Assembly: GCA_014379625.1 (NCBI GenBank)
Contig: JACMLJ010000076.1
Span: forward strand, 1 to 62,465
DNA: 62,465 bases
From: Ferruginibacter sp.
GTDB taxonomy: Bacteria > Bacteroidota > Bacteroidia > Chitinophagales > Chitinophagaceae
Direction of reading: 5' to 3'
In this document: in pieces, positions 1-8,177 of the stretch
How the letters are laid out: each line of letters starts with the position of its first letter
Position numbering within the stretch: position 1 is the first letter of the stretch
Position numbers and translations under genes: made by a program
The notes under the pieces: model-generated
Databases searched by the model: none
Seen by the model: the letters and a program-made list of their open reading frames with translations, nothing else
What the model was told of the DNA's origin: nothing

Positions 1-1464
1 ACTTTTGAATCTGGAAGCCAACTTTTGAAATGGCTGATAGGGCCTTCCGATGTATGCGAAGTCATCATGCTGCGCCCAAAAGACAGGAATGATTCTTCGT
101 TGCTGACTGTTATTAAAGATCAATTGCTGAATGGGTTTCCGATCAAACTCAATATTGAAATCGAGTGCAATGAAGGTGATATCTTTATTTGCAAAGCGGT
201 TTAAAATGGGTATAAAATCAAATTTCCAACTACCCACCGATAATGTAGTATTGGTATCGCGTCTTAAATCCTTTAAAATCCGTTGATAAGTATTGGCCAT
301 TTTGGCCCAGGCAAAAATGGAATAATTATAACTACTGTCTGCAAAACCTGGTGTTGCTGCAACATACTGTTTATATTCCCGTTGCCAGGAGCGTGGCAAC
401 TCCTCCATTTTTATTGAACCCCATAGCGACCAATATAAACTCGCCTCACCCCTGCCCCACAAAACATATTCATCTACCTGCGGATAATCTTCTAATATTT
501 TCCGCAGCTGAGTTTTATAATATGCATATCCTTCCGGTGAATCGGGGTTTGCCAACGCATAAGTGCCGCCGCCTACAAAAATGCAGGATGAATCTGCAAG
601 CGTCCGGATGATATTTTGCGGGTTAACCGATTTACTATCCATATCATACGCCAACATTACTTTCATTCCCCACAAATGGGCATAGTCAAAAACTTTGTTC
701 ATGAAGGCCTTCATCGCTATGTGCCGGTTTTCTGCACGCACGTTAGCAGCTTCTGAAGAAAATACCGATGATTTAAAAACATCTGCTGCACCAGGCATTG
801 TTCTCACATCCGATACATGCTGTGTTCCCCAGTCCCTGCCTTTATCTGTGGAAGCTAAAAATCCGATCGGTTTGGTTTGACCATTAAAACTAAATTCAAT
901 CATCGGGTTATTGCCATAAGCATGCACCATCAAATTATTATACTTCAATTTAACAGCCTGTCGTATGTACAACTTCCAGTCTTCCAAATCCCAGGAAGAA
1001 CATCCACTGAGAAAATTAAACCAGTTAAAAATGATCCTTTTTTTTGCCAGGGCCTTATTCTGAATGCTGAGAACAGGTAATACAAACTTTTTGGTGTACA
1101 CAGGAACGAACTCTTCGCTTAACTGAAAATAACATCCCTGCTGCTCCAGGAAATCGTAAACAGCACAAAGAAGAAGCGTTTTATCAGCAGCAGCTATCCG
1201 GATTTTTTTACCATCAGATTTAATTTGGTATCCATTCAATTGCTTTTGCGGGCCTGTAAGGGATACATAAATATTACACCGGGCTGAATCCGTTTTGGTG
1301 ATACTAAACTGATCGTTTACATATATCCTCGACAGATATTCTTTTAACTGGGTAACTGCCAGATTTTCTGTGCTGCCTGCTTTATGAGTGGAGTATATTT
1401 TTATATCCGCTGCGGCAACAACGGAAACAAGAAAAACTAAAATACTCAAAAGTATCATTTTCAT
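1..1464 (-). CDS. Secreted glycosidase-like protein with GH67-N-type N-terminus (3' end off window)
   Basis: An open frame of 488 codons runs from an ATG at 1464 to the window edge with no stop, so the C-terminus is missing. It begins MKMILLSILVFLVSVVAAAD, a clear Sec signal peptide. The next ~110 residues alternate beta and alpha segments (NLAVTQLKEYLSRIY, then KTLLLCAVYDFLEQQGCYF), resembling the domain that precedes the barrel in GH67 alpha-glucuronidases and in DUF4838/GH20-like proteins. A TIM-barrel-like part follows (WKLYIRQAVKLKYNNLMVHA, DEYVLWGRGEASLYW). In GH67 enzymes this layout serves removal of glucuronic acid from xylan, but I cannot see diagnostic active-site residues, so the substrate is an inference from the GH11-like neighbour. 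It lies about 95 bp downstream of that gene on the same strand. The frame was read directly from the sequence. Confidence 0.7.
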   Translation of the reverse strand, partial: MKMILLSILVFLVSVVAAADIKIYSTHKAGSTENLAVTQLKEYLSRIYVNDQFSITKTDSARCNIYVSLTGPQKQLNGYQIKSDGKKIRIAAADKTLLLCAVYDFLEQQGCYFQLSEEFVPVYTKKFVLPVLSIQNKALAKKRIIFNWFNFLSGCSSWDLEDWKLYIRQAVKLKYNNLMVHAYGNNPMIEFSFNGQTKPIGFLASTDKGRDWGTQHVSDVRTMPGAADVFKSSVFSSEAANVRAENRHIAMKAFMNKVFDYAHLWGMKVMLAYDMDSKSVNPQNIIRTLADSSCIFVGGGTYALANPDSPEGYAYYKTQLRKILEDYPQVDEYVLWGRGEASLYWSLWGSIKMEELPRSWQREYKQYVAATPGFADSSYNYSIFAWAKMANTYQRILKDLRRDTNTTLSVGSWKFDFIPILNRFANKDITFIALDFNIEFDRKPIQQLIFNNSQQRRIIPVFWAQHDDFAYIGRPYQPFQKLASRFKS

Positions 1465-1559
1465 AAAATGCTTTTGATCTTGATTGTTATGCAAATGTGT
1501 ACTCCCTGTTGTCATGTGTCATTAAAATTGAATAAACAATTGCTTAAAAGTTAAAGTAA

Positions 1560-2303
1560 CTAAGGCTGGTCAATTTTATAGGTGGAATACTTCAGTAAAC
1601 CTCCGGTAGCAGCGCCCCAGGTGCATTCAAACGCATAAGTAAGCCGGGTAAGCACAACATCCGGCATACCGAGCCTGCGCCATTCCCGGAAATGTTTGGC
1701 ATACGAGATTTTCCCCCTGGTATGAGGCGATACACGGTTGCTCCACCACTGCGCAAATGCCTTGCCTTTGACCGGCCGGGTATAAATATCATAAGTGCCG
1801 CCATCAACAGTAATAGTCCCCATTTTTTTACAACTGCTCATATTTATAGCGGTATCTCCCACCCAGTTTTCATTGATATAAAACTCAATAGCATCGGTAG
1901 CCCCTGCTTTACCAAACCATCCGTACAGCCCGGTATAGCCACCTGCACCGGTAATATTGCTAAAGCTATGTTTATGTTTGGATGATGCCTTTGGATTTAC
2001 CAGATCAACCGGAACTTGTAAATCGTATAAACCCACTTCGTGCAAAAAGCCGTACTTAATTAAATTCCAGTCGATTATAAAACTTTTGCTACCGTTAGTC
2101 GTGAGGCAGGCTTCGCCTTTTATGCCCCCGCTAAACCAGGTCTCTGCGGTATAGCGACTGCCCACTCTCCACAGTGCTGTTTTGCATATTTTTGTGCCTG
2201 TTTTAGCTTTAATAGTATCTACCGCCTGCGAATTTGCATAGAAGACCATCATTGACTGAACCACCACTATCAATGCTAACCTGGTTAAAAAAATGTTTTT
2301 CAT
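1560..2303 (-). CDS. Divergent GH11 endo-beta-1,4-xylanase-like protein
   Basis: 247 aa when started at the ATG at 2303, which gives a signal peptide (MKNIFLTRLALIVVVQSMMV...ANSQA); upstream in-frame ATGs only add a basic, non-signal stretch. Residues ~162-215 (TVDGGTYDIYTRPV, AFAQWWSNRV, GKISYAKHFREWRRLGM) match the thumb and following strands of GH11 xylanases, which cleave the beta-1,4-xylan backbone with retention. The nucleophile would be Glu140 in AIEFYINENW and the acid/base Glu226 in LTYAFECTWG; their 86-residue spacing fits the family. The N-terminal half (FIIDWNLIKYGFLHEVGLYD) lacks the usual NFVGGKGW-like strand, and the acid/base motif is altered from EGYQSSG-type, so specificity may differ from classical xylanases. 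It sits 88 bp downstream of the heparinase-like gene and is probably cotranscribed with it. Confidence 0.72.
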   Translation of the reverse strand: MKNIFLTRLALIVVVQSMMVFYANSQAVDTIKAKTGTKICKTALWRVGSRYTAETWFSGGIKGEACLTTNGSKSFIIDWNLIKYGFLHEVGLYDLQVPVDLVNPKASSKHKHSFSNITGAGGYTGLYGWFGKAGATDAIEFYINENWVGDTAINMSSCKKMGTITVDGGTYDIYTRPVKGKAFAQWWSNRVSPHTRGKISYAKHFREWRRLGMPDVVLTRLTYAFECTWGAATGGLLKYSTYKIDQP

Positions 2304-2391
2304 CTTATTCAAATTGTTTTTTATTAATAAATTTTTATCCCGGATACTTATTCGAATTAGCATTTTTCGCCGCATATATTTGTTAGTAAAA

Positions 2392-4305
2392 TTACCATAT
2401 GGACAATGGAACCACTTTCTGTTTGCCCGATTTTCCATTCTCCTTATATTCAACAACAATAGTTGTTTTGATTTCACCTACAATATGAATGGCTAATTTT
2501 TTAAAACCATCATTTTTATCATTTTGTGCAGGCTGAGGTGAAGCAGGTAACGGTTCTGCCTCCATAATTTCGAAAAAGGCTTTTTTGGGGCTTAGCAATT
2601 GGGCGACCAGCTTTTTGCCATCGATCTCCATGTTTGCGGTCTTTTTATCGGCGGACAAGGTAATTTTTGCAGTTGTATGGGCAAACCAGTAAAGGTCCAT
2701 TTTCTTGTCCGAAACAATTTCGTCCTGCACAAGCACGCTATTGCACTTCAGCAGCGCTATCCCACGCTTTACCGATACAGCCCTCCCTTTGTAAGCTTCC
2801 GTTATATCCATGATACCAAAGCTTTTACCGGGAGTGGATTTGAAGTTTATAATCCTGGTTTTGGCGAATACATCCTGGTCTTCTGATAATTCGGGGTTTA
2901 TCACCAGGGTATTATGCCCTTCGGCCCGTGTACGGTAATAAGTCCAGCGTTTTCCACCTTTTACCATATTGGCATCGCCAAAGTAACCAGGTACATCATA
3001 AGTTTGTAAGCCTAAATCGGAAATCCAACGTACACCCTGGTTGTCAATCACGTAACTGCCAATATCCAAATGACCATGGTTAACACCATTGGCGCCTGCT
3101 TTAAAAGCTACGAACCAGGCGTTGTTGTCGTTTAATTTGCTCCTGAGTGAAACAATTTCTGCTTCCCTAAAATAATTATCGGCCCTGATATTATTTCCTG
3201 TAATGCCCCGAGGTTTGTACCACAACAAATCCAGCGGCGATTGCTGCCACATTCCTTTTTTCATTTGCTCCAGTGAATATTGCTTTTGTACTTCGGTCAG
3301 ATCGGGTTGATCAAATTTATTTGCAAACCAAAAAAGCTCCGGGTAACGGGTAATCACCGGTTCTGCGTCAGCATAATTAAAACTCCTGAAATTAGCGCCC
3401 CCCATGCTTTCTATAAATATCCCGGCCCTTGAAAAACCTTCTGTTTTGCTCAATCCAAAATCGGTAGCCAGGGCTGTTTCGAGCGATGCGATTGTTGGCG
3501 TTACCCCGAATGCCATTGCAAACCACCAATAATTTGGGCCCTCCGCATAAGCACCATCGGGTGCGAATTGTTTAACTACACCTATGTACCGGGGCAGGGC
3601 CAGTTTTAATACCTGTTCTGCCAAAACCGGCTCCTCATCGGCAATAGCCAAAGCACCCATAATAAGCCCTCCGTTGCAAACGGCACTCCAGTTGTGGTCA
3701 ATGTCTACCCAATTGAATTCCCCTTTGTTTATCCGTCTATCATGATACCTCAGCCCTTGCACCAGGCCCTTAGCTATTATTTGCCGCTTCAAATAAGCCC
3801 GTTGTTCGGGTGTCCATACATCGTATAACCAATCGTAGGCTATGGCAAAACACTGCAACATTCCCCCGGTGATAATAAACAGCTCCTGGTTCCAGTCGGG
3901 AAACTTCGACGCCGCATCCAAATCGGCCCAAAGCCGCGCCGCGTATTTATTATCTCCCGTAAGCCTGTATGCCATGCTAAGGAAATAGGTACGGAAATAA
4001 ATCTTTCTTAAATCGATGCCGGGTTTCCCTTGCTTTACAAAGCTTATTATTGGTTGCGACACCACACTATCGGCATTTTCTATAATGTTCCTGACAGATT
4101 GTTTAATAAAATCATCGGTTGCAGTGCGGGCTTTAATATCCTGGAATTCCTGTATTGAATTCACCAGCAAACGCGGGTGGCCTTTTTTGAGTGTGACCAA
4201 AATACTGTCGGGAAATACAACCTGGGCAAAACTGAATGAATTGATGATACAGGCTATAATCACCGTTAATAATGCTGTACGCACGGATATGATTTTATCT
4301 TTCAT
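2392..4305 (-). CDS. Heparinase II/III-family polysaccharide lyase
   Basis: 637 aa from the ATG at 4305, chosen because it gives a signal peptide (MKDKIISVRTALLTVIIACI...FSFAQ); the frame is open 32 codons further upstream, without a signal there. An alpha/alpha-toroid region (about residues 40-370) is followed by a beta-sandwich with the heparinase II/III signature NHGHLDIGSYVID at 409-421. Candidate catalytic residues are His204/Asn205 (DIDHNW), Tyr259 (EGPNYWW) and His410. Members of this superfamily (PL12, PL15, PL17, PL21 and others) eliminate at uronic-acid linkages, leaving an unsaturated sugar. The GH88/GH105 gene at 40.7 kb would act on such products. The exact PL family and substrate cannot be settled by eye. 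The short DUF-like C-terminal tail is rich in Lys/Glu. Confidence 0.82.
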   Translation of the reverse strand: MKDKIISVRTALLTVIIACIINSFSFAQVVFPDSILVTLKKGHPRLLVNSIQEFQDIKARTATDDFIKQSVRNIIENADSVVSQPIISFVKQGKPGIDLRKIYFRTYFLSMAYRLTGDNKYAARLWADLDAASKFPDWNQELFIITGGMLQCFAIAYDWLYDVWTPEQRAYLKRQIIAKGLVQGLRYHDRRINKGEFNWVDIDHNWSAVCNGGLIMGALAIADEEPVLAEQVLKLALPRYIGVVKQFAPDGAYAEGPNYWWFAMAFGVTPTIASLETALATDFGLSKTEGFSRAGIFIESMGGANFRSFNYADAEPVITRYPELFWFANKFDQPDLTEVQKQYSLEQMKKGMWQQSPLDLLWYKPRGITGNNIRADNYFREAEIVSLRSKLNDNNAWFVAFKAGANGVNHGHLDIGSYVIDNQGVRWISDLGLQTYDVPGYFGDANMVKGGKRWTYYRTRAEGHNTLVINPELSEDQDVFAKTRIINFKSTPGKSFGIMDITEAYKGRAVSVKRGIALLKCNSVLVQDEIVSDKKMDLYWFAHTTAKITLSADKKTANMEIDGKKLVAQLLSPKKAFFEIMEAEPLPASPQPAQNDKNDGFKKLAIHIVGEIKTTIVVEYKENGKSGKQKVVPLSIW

Positions 4306-4446
4306 ATTTTTAGAATTATTTTTTTCGGATCGGGTACTTAATTCCAAAATGGAAATTCTGGAACAGGGAACCAGTTTTACCTCCTTGTGCAGTACAAACA
4401 AAATTTTACTCCGGTTTCATCCCCAAAGTGCAAGTGGTTTGCATCA

Positions 4447-5808
4447 TCAAAAAGTCAATGTGTACACCCGCAAAAAATCTCCAATATTTTTATCAAGTTT
4501 CACCATTACGTTGCTATCTAATTGTTTAAAATTAACCGCCTGCCCCTTTTCATTTTTTAGGGAAAGTAACTTTCGGTTCCCACAGTTTAAAGTAAGATGT
4601 TCGATAGCATCATCAAATACAAACAAATTGGTTGTGGTGCCTTTTTGGGAACTGGTAAATTTGCCTTCTTCTGAAAAATCACCACCGAGGGTTCCATAAA
4701 TTGCATCACCATGCGCTTTCACCCAGTTTCCAACAACTTTCATATTGGCGACAATAACCGGTTCAAAAGTTCCATCCGGCCGGGGCCCGATATTGATAAG
4801 ATAATTCCCCCCGTCGCCAATAGTTTTCAATAAATCGATGATAATTTCTTTGGGCGTTAACAAGGCCGGATCGGGCTTCCAGGACCATTGAGATTTATCT
4901 ACGGTAACCCAGGCCTGCCAGGGATTGGGCGATTTTGAAATTATTTTTATTTTTTCATCCGGAAAATTATTCGTGAAGCGCTCCCGTTCTTCAAAATCTC
5001 CCGCGAAAATATCCGCCCTCCAGGGTTCTTTTGCGCTGTATGGTGGTGGCGGATTACGGCCCTTGTCGGTTCTGCTATTCACCAAAACCATGTCGTTCAG
5101 TTTACGGATATATAAATACATATCGCTGCCAATTTCATGTGTCCAGGTTTTGTCCCAATCACCATCGAACTGAATAATTTGAGCATGGTATTTTGTGATG
5201 AGTTCCCGGATTTGGTTTTTGGCATAGATCCAATAACGGTTTTGGTTGGGCGTATCCCCGTCTTTTGAAAATAACAAACCGGGGCCTCCATGGCCATAGG
5301 GTTGATAGTCGGGATGGTACCAGTCGAGGCTGGAATAATAAGTGCCGAAAACGATTCCTTTTTTCCCGCAGGCATCACTCAGTTCTTTTAAAATATCTCT
5401 CCTGAAAGGTGTTGCCGCTACATCATACGCAGAGTATTCAGAATGCCACATCGAAAAACCATCGTGATGTTTGGAGGTAATAATTGTGTATTTCATCCCA
5501 AAATCTTCCATCATTTTCACCCATTCATCTGCATTGAATTTTGTTGGATTAAATTGCCTGTAAAAATTATCATATTCGGCTACGGGGGTTTCTTTTCCTC
5601 TCGACCAGCTGATTTCTTTTCCGGCCACCGAGTTTGGCCCCCAATGGATGCTTAATCCGAATCGCATATCCTGGAATTTTTTAATTGATTGGGGATTGGA
5701 ATAGATACCAGGGTTCAATTCGCCACCCCCTATTTTTTGTGAGAAGGCGTATTGAAATCCCATGCAAAAAATAAAAGAAGAAATTAGTTGATGTACTTTC
5801 ATAATCAT
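4447..5808 (-). CDS. GH29 alpha-L-fucosidase
   Basis: 453 aa with a signal peptide (MIMKVHQLISSFIFCMGFQYAFSQ). The second Met (5802) is an equally good start. GH29 hallmarks are FGLSIHWGPNS near residue 50-60, KHHDGFSMWHS at 113-123 (fucose-binding His pair), and QFDGDWD at 213-219, where Asp215 is the expected nucleophile. The C-terminal ~80 residues form the usual small beta-sandwich. Retaining alpha-fucosidases of this family release terminal L-fucose, although some members act on alpha-galactose-like or other 6-deoxy sugars. It sits 142 bp upstream of the lyase start and 12 bp downstream of the GH97 gene, so it is probably cotranscribed with both. Confidence 0.93.
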   Translation of the reverse strand: MIMKVHQLISSFIFCMGFQYAFSQKIGGGELNPGIYSNPQSIKKFQDMRFGLSIHWGPNSVAGKEISWSRGKETPVAEYDNFYRQFNPTKFNADEWVKMMEDFGMKYTIITSKHHDGFSMWHSEYSAYDVAATPFRRDILKELSDACGKKGIVFGTYYSSLDWYHPDYQPYGHGGPGLLFSKDGDTPNQNRYWIYAKNQIRELITKYHAQIIQFDGDWDKTWTHEIGSDMYLYIRKLNDMVLVNSRTDKGRNPPPPYSAKEPWRADIFAGDFEERERFTNNFPDEKIKIISKSPNPWQAWVTVDKSQWSWKPDPALLTPKEIIIDLLKTIGDGGNYLINIGPRPDGTFEPVIVANMKVVGNWVKAHGDAIYGTLGGDFSEEGKFTSSQKGTTTNLFVFDDAIEHLTLNCGNRKLLSLKNEKGQAVNFKQLDSNVMVKLDKNIGDFLRVYTLTF

Positions 5809-5820
5809 CGCTTTAATTTT

Positions 5821-7785
5821 CTATTGGGTCGTGATCGTAGCCACAAAGCCGCCATACGGTAACATGTTTACTTTCAATGATTGGCTTGCTTGATAAGTTT
5901 GTACTTTATTGGAAAAACTTTTAGCATCAGCACCATCGCTAATTAAGCTCATTTGATATGCTCCGCTTTCAATAAAAGGAAGTGCTATCACAACTTCTTT
6001 GCTGGTTTTCTCACTGTTTATCCCGGCTGCGTACCAAACTTTTCCCTTGCGGCTGGCCAGGATAATTGATTTACCGGGTTCGCCTGAAATGAAGCGGGTT
6101 TCATCAAATGTTACGGGTACGTTTTTTATAAAGGCTTTTGCATATTCCGGCAAGGAGCGGTACGATTTCACATTGTCGCCAAAGTGCAGTATGCCTGAAT
6201 TAAATATTACGGTAAGGGCGAGTTCATGTGCAAAAGAAGTTACGTGGGGATATGTTAAATGGGTGAGTGTCATCGGCGTGTAATCCATGGGCCCAATTAC
6301 ATTTCGGGTAAACGCCAGTATGGAATTTTGAACCGGGGCATTGGCCGGGTAGGTTGAATCGAAATCATAATTTTCTTCTCCTTTGTTAGACTCCAAAGCG
6401 ACCAGGTTGGGATATGTCCTGGACCAGCCCCTGGGTATAGTACAACCATGAAAATTAACCATTATGTGATTTTCCGCCGCATCTTTCAGCACATCAATGT
6501 ACTGGGTTACCAGGTTTTGCTTATCGCTATGCCAGAAATCAATTTTAACCCCTTTTACGCCCCATGCTCTCAGCTTTTTAAACTCTTCCCTACGTCGATT
6601 TGCATCATACATAATATCCCGCGGCCGTTCAGCAACCTCATTTTGCGGACCGCCCGAATTGTACCACATCAAAATACCCACCCCCTTAGATGCGGCGTAT
6701 TTTACAAGTTGTTCTATATTGCCACCCTTCATTAAATCCCAGTTAGCATCTACCAGTGAGTATTCCCAGTTCATTTCGGCTGATAAATCCACAAATTCTT
6801 TTAAGGCCCCGTAATTTTTCGGGCTTTCATGATCAGTGTTCCAGCCCCAGGAAGAACGGCCCGGTTTTACCCAGGAAAAATCTCCTTTTGAAGGATCGCT
6901 CAGGTTGCTGATCATTTGCGATTCAACAATGGCGGATAAGGAAGAACCGATAATGATTGTACGCCAGGGCATTGACCAGGGCAGCGTGTAAGCCGGTTCT
7001 ACCTTGCCTGTACCCATTGCATCGGCCGCTTCAGGAAACCGGACTTTATATAATCCATTAGGGGCTTTTTGCTCAATCCGAATTCCGCAATAATTGGGCG
7101 ATAAGTTTGCCTCCGAAATTAATATCCAATGGTTACTGGTATTAAACAAGGCGGGAAATCCCCAACCTTCTGTAATGGGAGATGCTGTTCCAATAGGTAT
7201 TCCGTTTTCATAATACAGTTCATAAGACGGGCCCCACTTTGAACTTTTTGCATAGGGTTGGATCCATGCTTTACCGTTTTGGGGAATTTTAAATCCCGTA
7301 AGTTCACGGGTTACGGTGTATTTTTTTTCTGATTTACCGGGGAAAACATATTTAAAAGCAACGCCATCGTTATAAGCTCTTACCACTATTTGAACAAGCG
7401 AACCTTTCTCGTTTTTAAAATTAAGTTCAAGTTCGTTGGCATGGTCGCTGATTTCGCTTTGCCTTCCGATAACCATAGTATATTTTTCATCGATCGTTTT
7501 CAGTTCGCTTTTTGAAACAAAAGAAAGATTTTCAGAAAATTGCTCATCCTCCCTCTCGATGCCTAAGGGAGAAGCTTCAATCACTGAAGTGGTTTTTCCA
7601 TTTTTCGCTATTGAAACTTCATATTCAAGCGAGGTTTTATGTTGCAGGTTCTCTTTAACCGACAGGGAAAAATGAATAGTTCCATCCGGAGAATTTATTT
7701 CCCAATTTTTTTCATTTTTCGTTTTACAGCGGGAGAATGCAATAACCGAAATTATCAGCAGGCAAATTTTACAGGTGTTCAACAT
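5821..7785 (-). CDS. GH97 glycoside hydrolase, retaining (alpha-galactosidase-like) branch
   Basis: 654 aa lipoprotein: the signal MLNTCKICLLIISVIAFSRC ends in a lipobox Cys at residue 20. It has an N-terminal GH97 beta-sandwich (~28-280), a TIM barrel (~300-560) and a C-terminal beta domain (~570-650). GVKIDFWHSD at 412-421 carries Asp416, the position used as nucleophile by retaining GH97 alpha-galactosidases; LESNKGEE at 464-471 supplies the acid/base candidates Glu465/Glu470. Inverting SusB-type alpha-glucosidases use different glutamates, so the retaining branch is favoured. The product likely removes alpha-galactose (or a similar alpha-linked sugar) in the periplasm or at the outer membrane. 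The start is followed closely by GH29 with only 12 bp between them. Confidence 0.93.
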   Translation of the reverse strand: MLNTCKICLLIISVIAFSRCKTKNEKNWEINSPDGTIHFSLSVKENLQHKTSLEYEVSIAKNGKTTSVIEASPLGIEREDEQFSENLSFVSKSELKTIDEKYTMVIGRQSEISDHANELELNFKNEKGSLVQIVVRAYNDGVAFKYVFPGKSEKKYTVTRELTGFKIPQNGKAWIQPYAKSSKWGPSYELYYENGIPIGTASPITEGWGFPALFNTSNHWILISEANLSPNYCGIRIEQKAPNGLYKVRFPEAADAMGTGKVEPAYTLPWSMPWRTIIIGSSLSAIVESQMISNLSDPSKGDFSWVKPGRSSWGWNTDHESPKNYGALKEFVDLSAEMNWEYSLVDANWDLMKGGNIEQLVKYAASKGVGILMWYNSGGPQNEVAERPRDIMYDANRRREEFKKLRAWGVKGVKIDFWHSDKQNLVTQYIDVLKDAAENHIMVNFHGCTIPRGWSRTYPNLVALESNKGEENYDFDSTYPANAPVQNSILAFTRNVIGPMDYTPMTLTHLTYPHVTSFAHELALTVIFNSGILHFGDNVKSYRSLPEYAKAFIKNVPVTFDETRFISGEPGKSIILASRKGKVWYAAGINSEKTSKEVVIALPFIESGAYQMSLISDGADAKSFSNKVQTYQASQSLKVNMLPYGGFVATITTQ

Positions 7786-8177
7786 TTTTTTATTTTAATA
7801 CTATATTAATCATAAGTGAACAGGCCGAGATTGAACCGGTTTTTTATATTAATAGTTCAACACGTCCCCATCTTGCGGCTGCTATTTTCTTCATCGCTGA
7901 TATGCTACTTAAAAAATCAAAGAATCAACCAGGTGGTCCCTGCCACTTATTGGGTCTTTCAACACATCAATATTCTGTCCAATTACGACTTGAGTTAAAA
8001 AAAAGAACTCAGTATGGCAGAGATACAAACACCAGTATTCTTTTAACCGAGTACTTTTTCAGAATAAAAATGTATTAAGTAATGAAGGATGGATTTGAGA
8101 ATGGTGAATAATCAATGGTGAAATATTGACCGTTCACCATTGACCATTGATACTTAACTTAACACCAGATCAGCAAC
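7786..8177. other. Intergenic region with hairpin repeat, no gene
   Basis: This 392-bp gap holds no convincing coding frame. Near its low-coordinate side of the preceding gene is a short inverted pair (GAGTT...AACTC around 7990-8010) and, at 8099-8152, a larger dispersed hairpin repeat described separately. No clear TAnnTTTG promoter upstream of the GH97 start was recognised. Confidence 0.5.
8099..8152. repeat. Dispersed hairpin repeat, copy 1
   Basis: A perfect 10-bp inverted repeat, CAATGGTGAA (8113-8122) and TTCACCATTG (8133-8142), flanks a 10-nt loop. Extra copies of the GGTGAAT/CCATTGA units lie on both sides. It starts 26 bp downstream of the stop codon of the beta-helix gene at 8178. 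A closely related element with nearly the same loop (ATATTGAC followed by two variable bases) occurs at 32704-32758, about 20 bp downstream of another stop codon. The shared placement suggests a transcript 3'-end or terminator-associated element or a miniature repeat; the function is inference. Confidence 0.75.

Noticed and set aside
351..1080. Three short plus-strand ORFs near the left edge
   Set aside because: They are antisense to the edge-truncated glycosidase-like gene read on the minus strand, which has a signal peptide and an uninterrupted frame.
4016..4699. 227-codon plus-strand ORF
   Set aside because: Spans the junction of two minus-strand genes (lyase and fucosidase) and is antisense to both; composition is that of a shadow frame.
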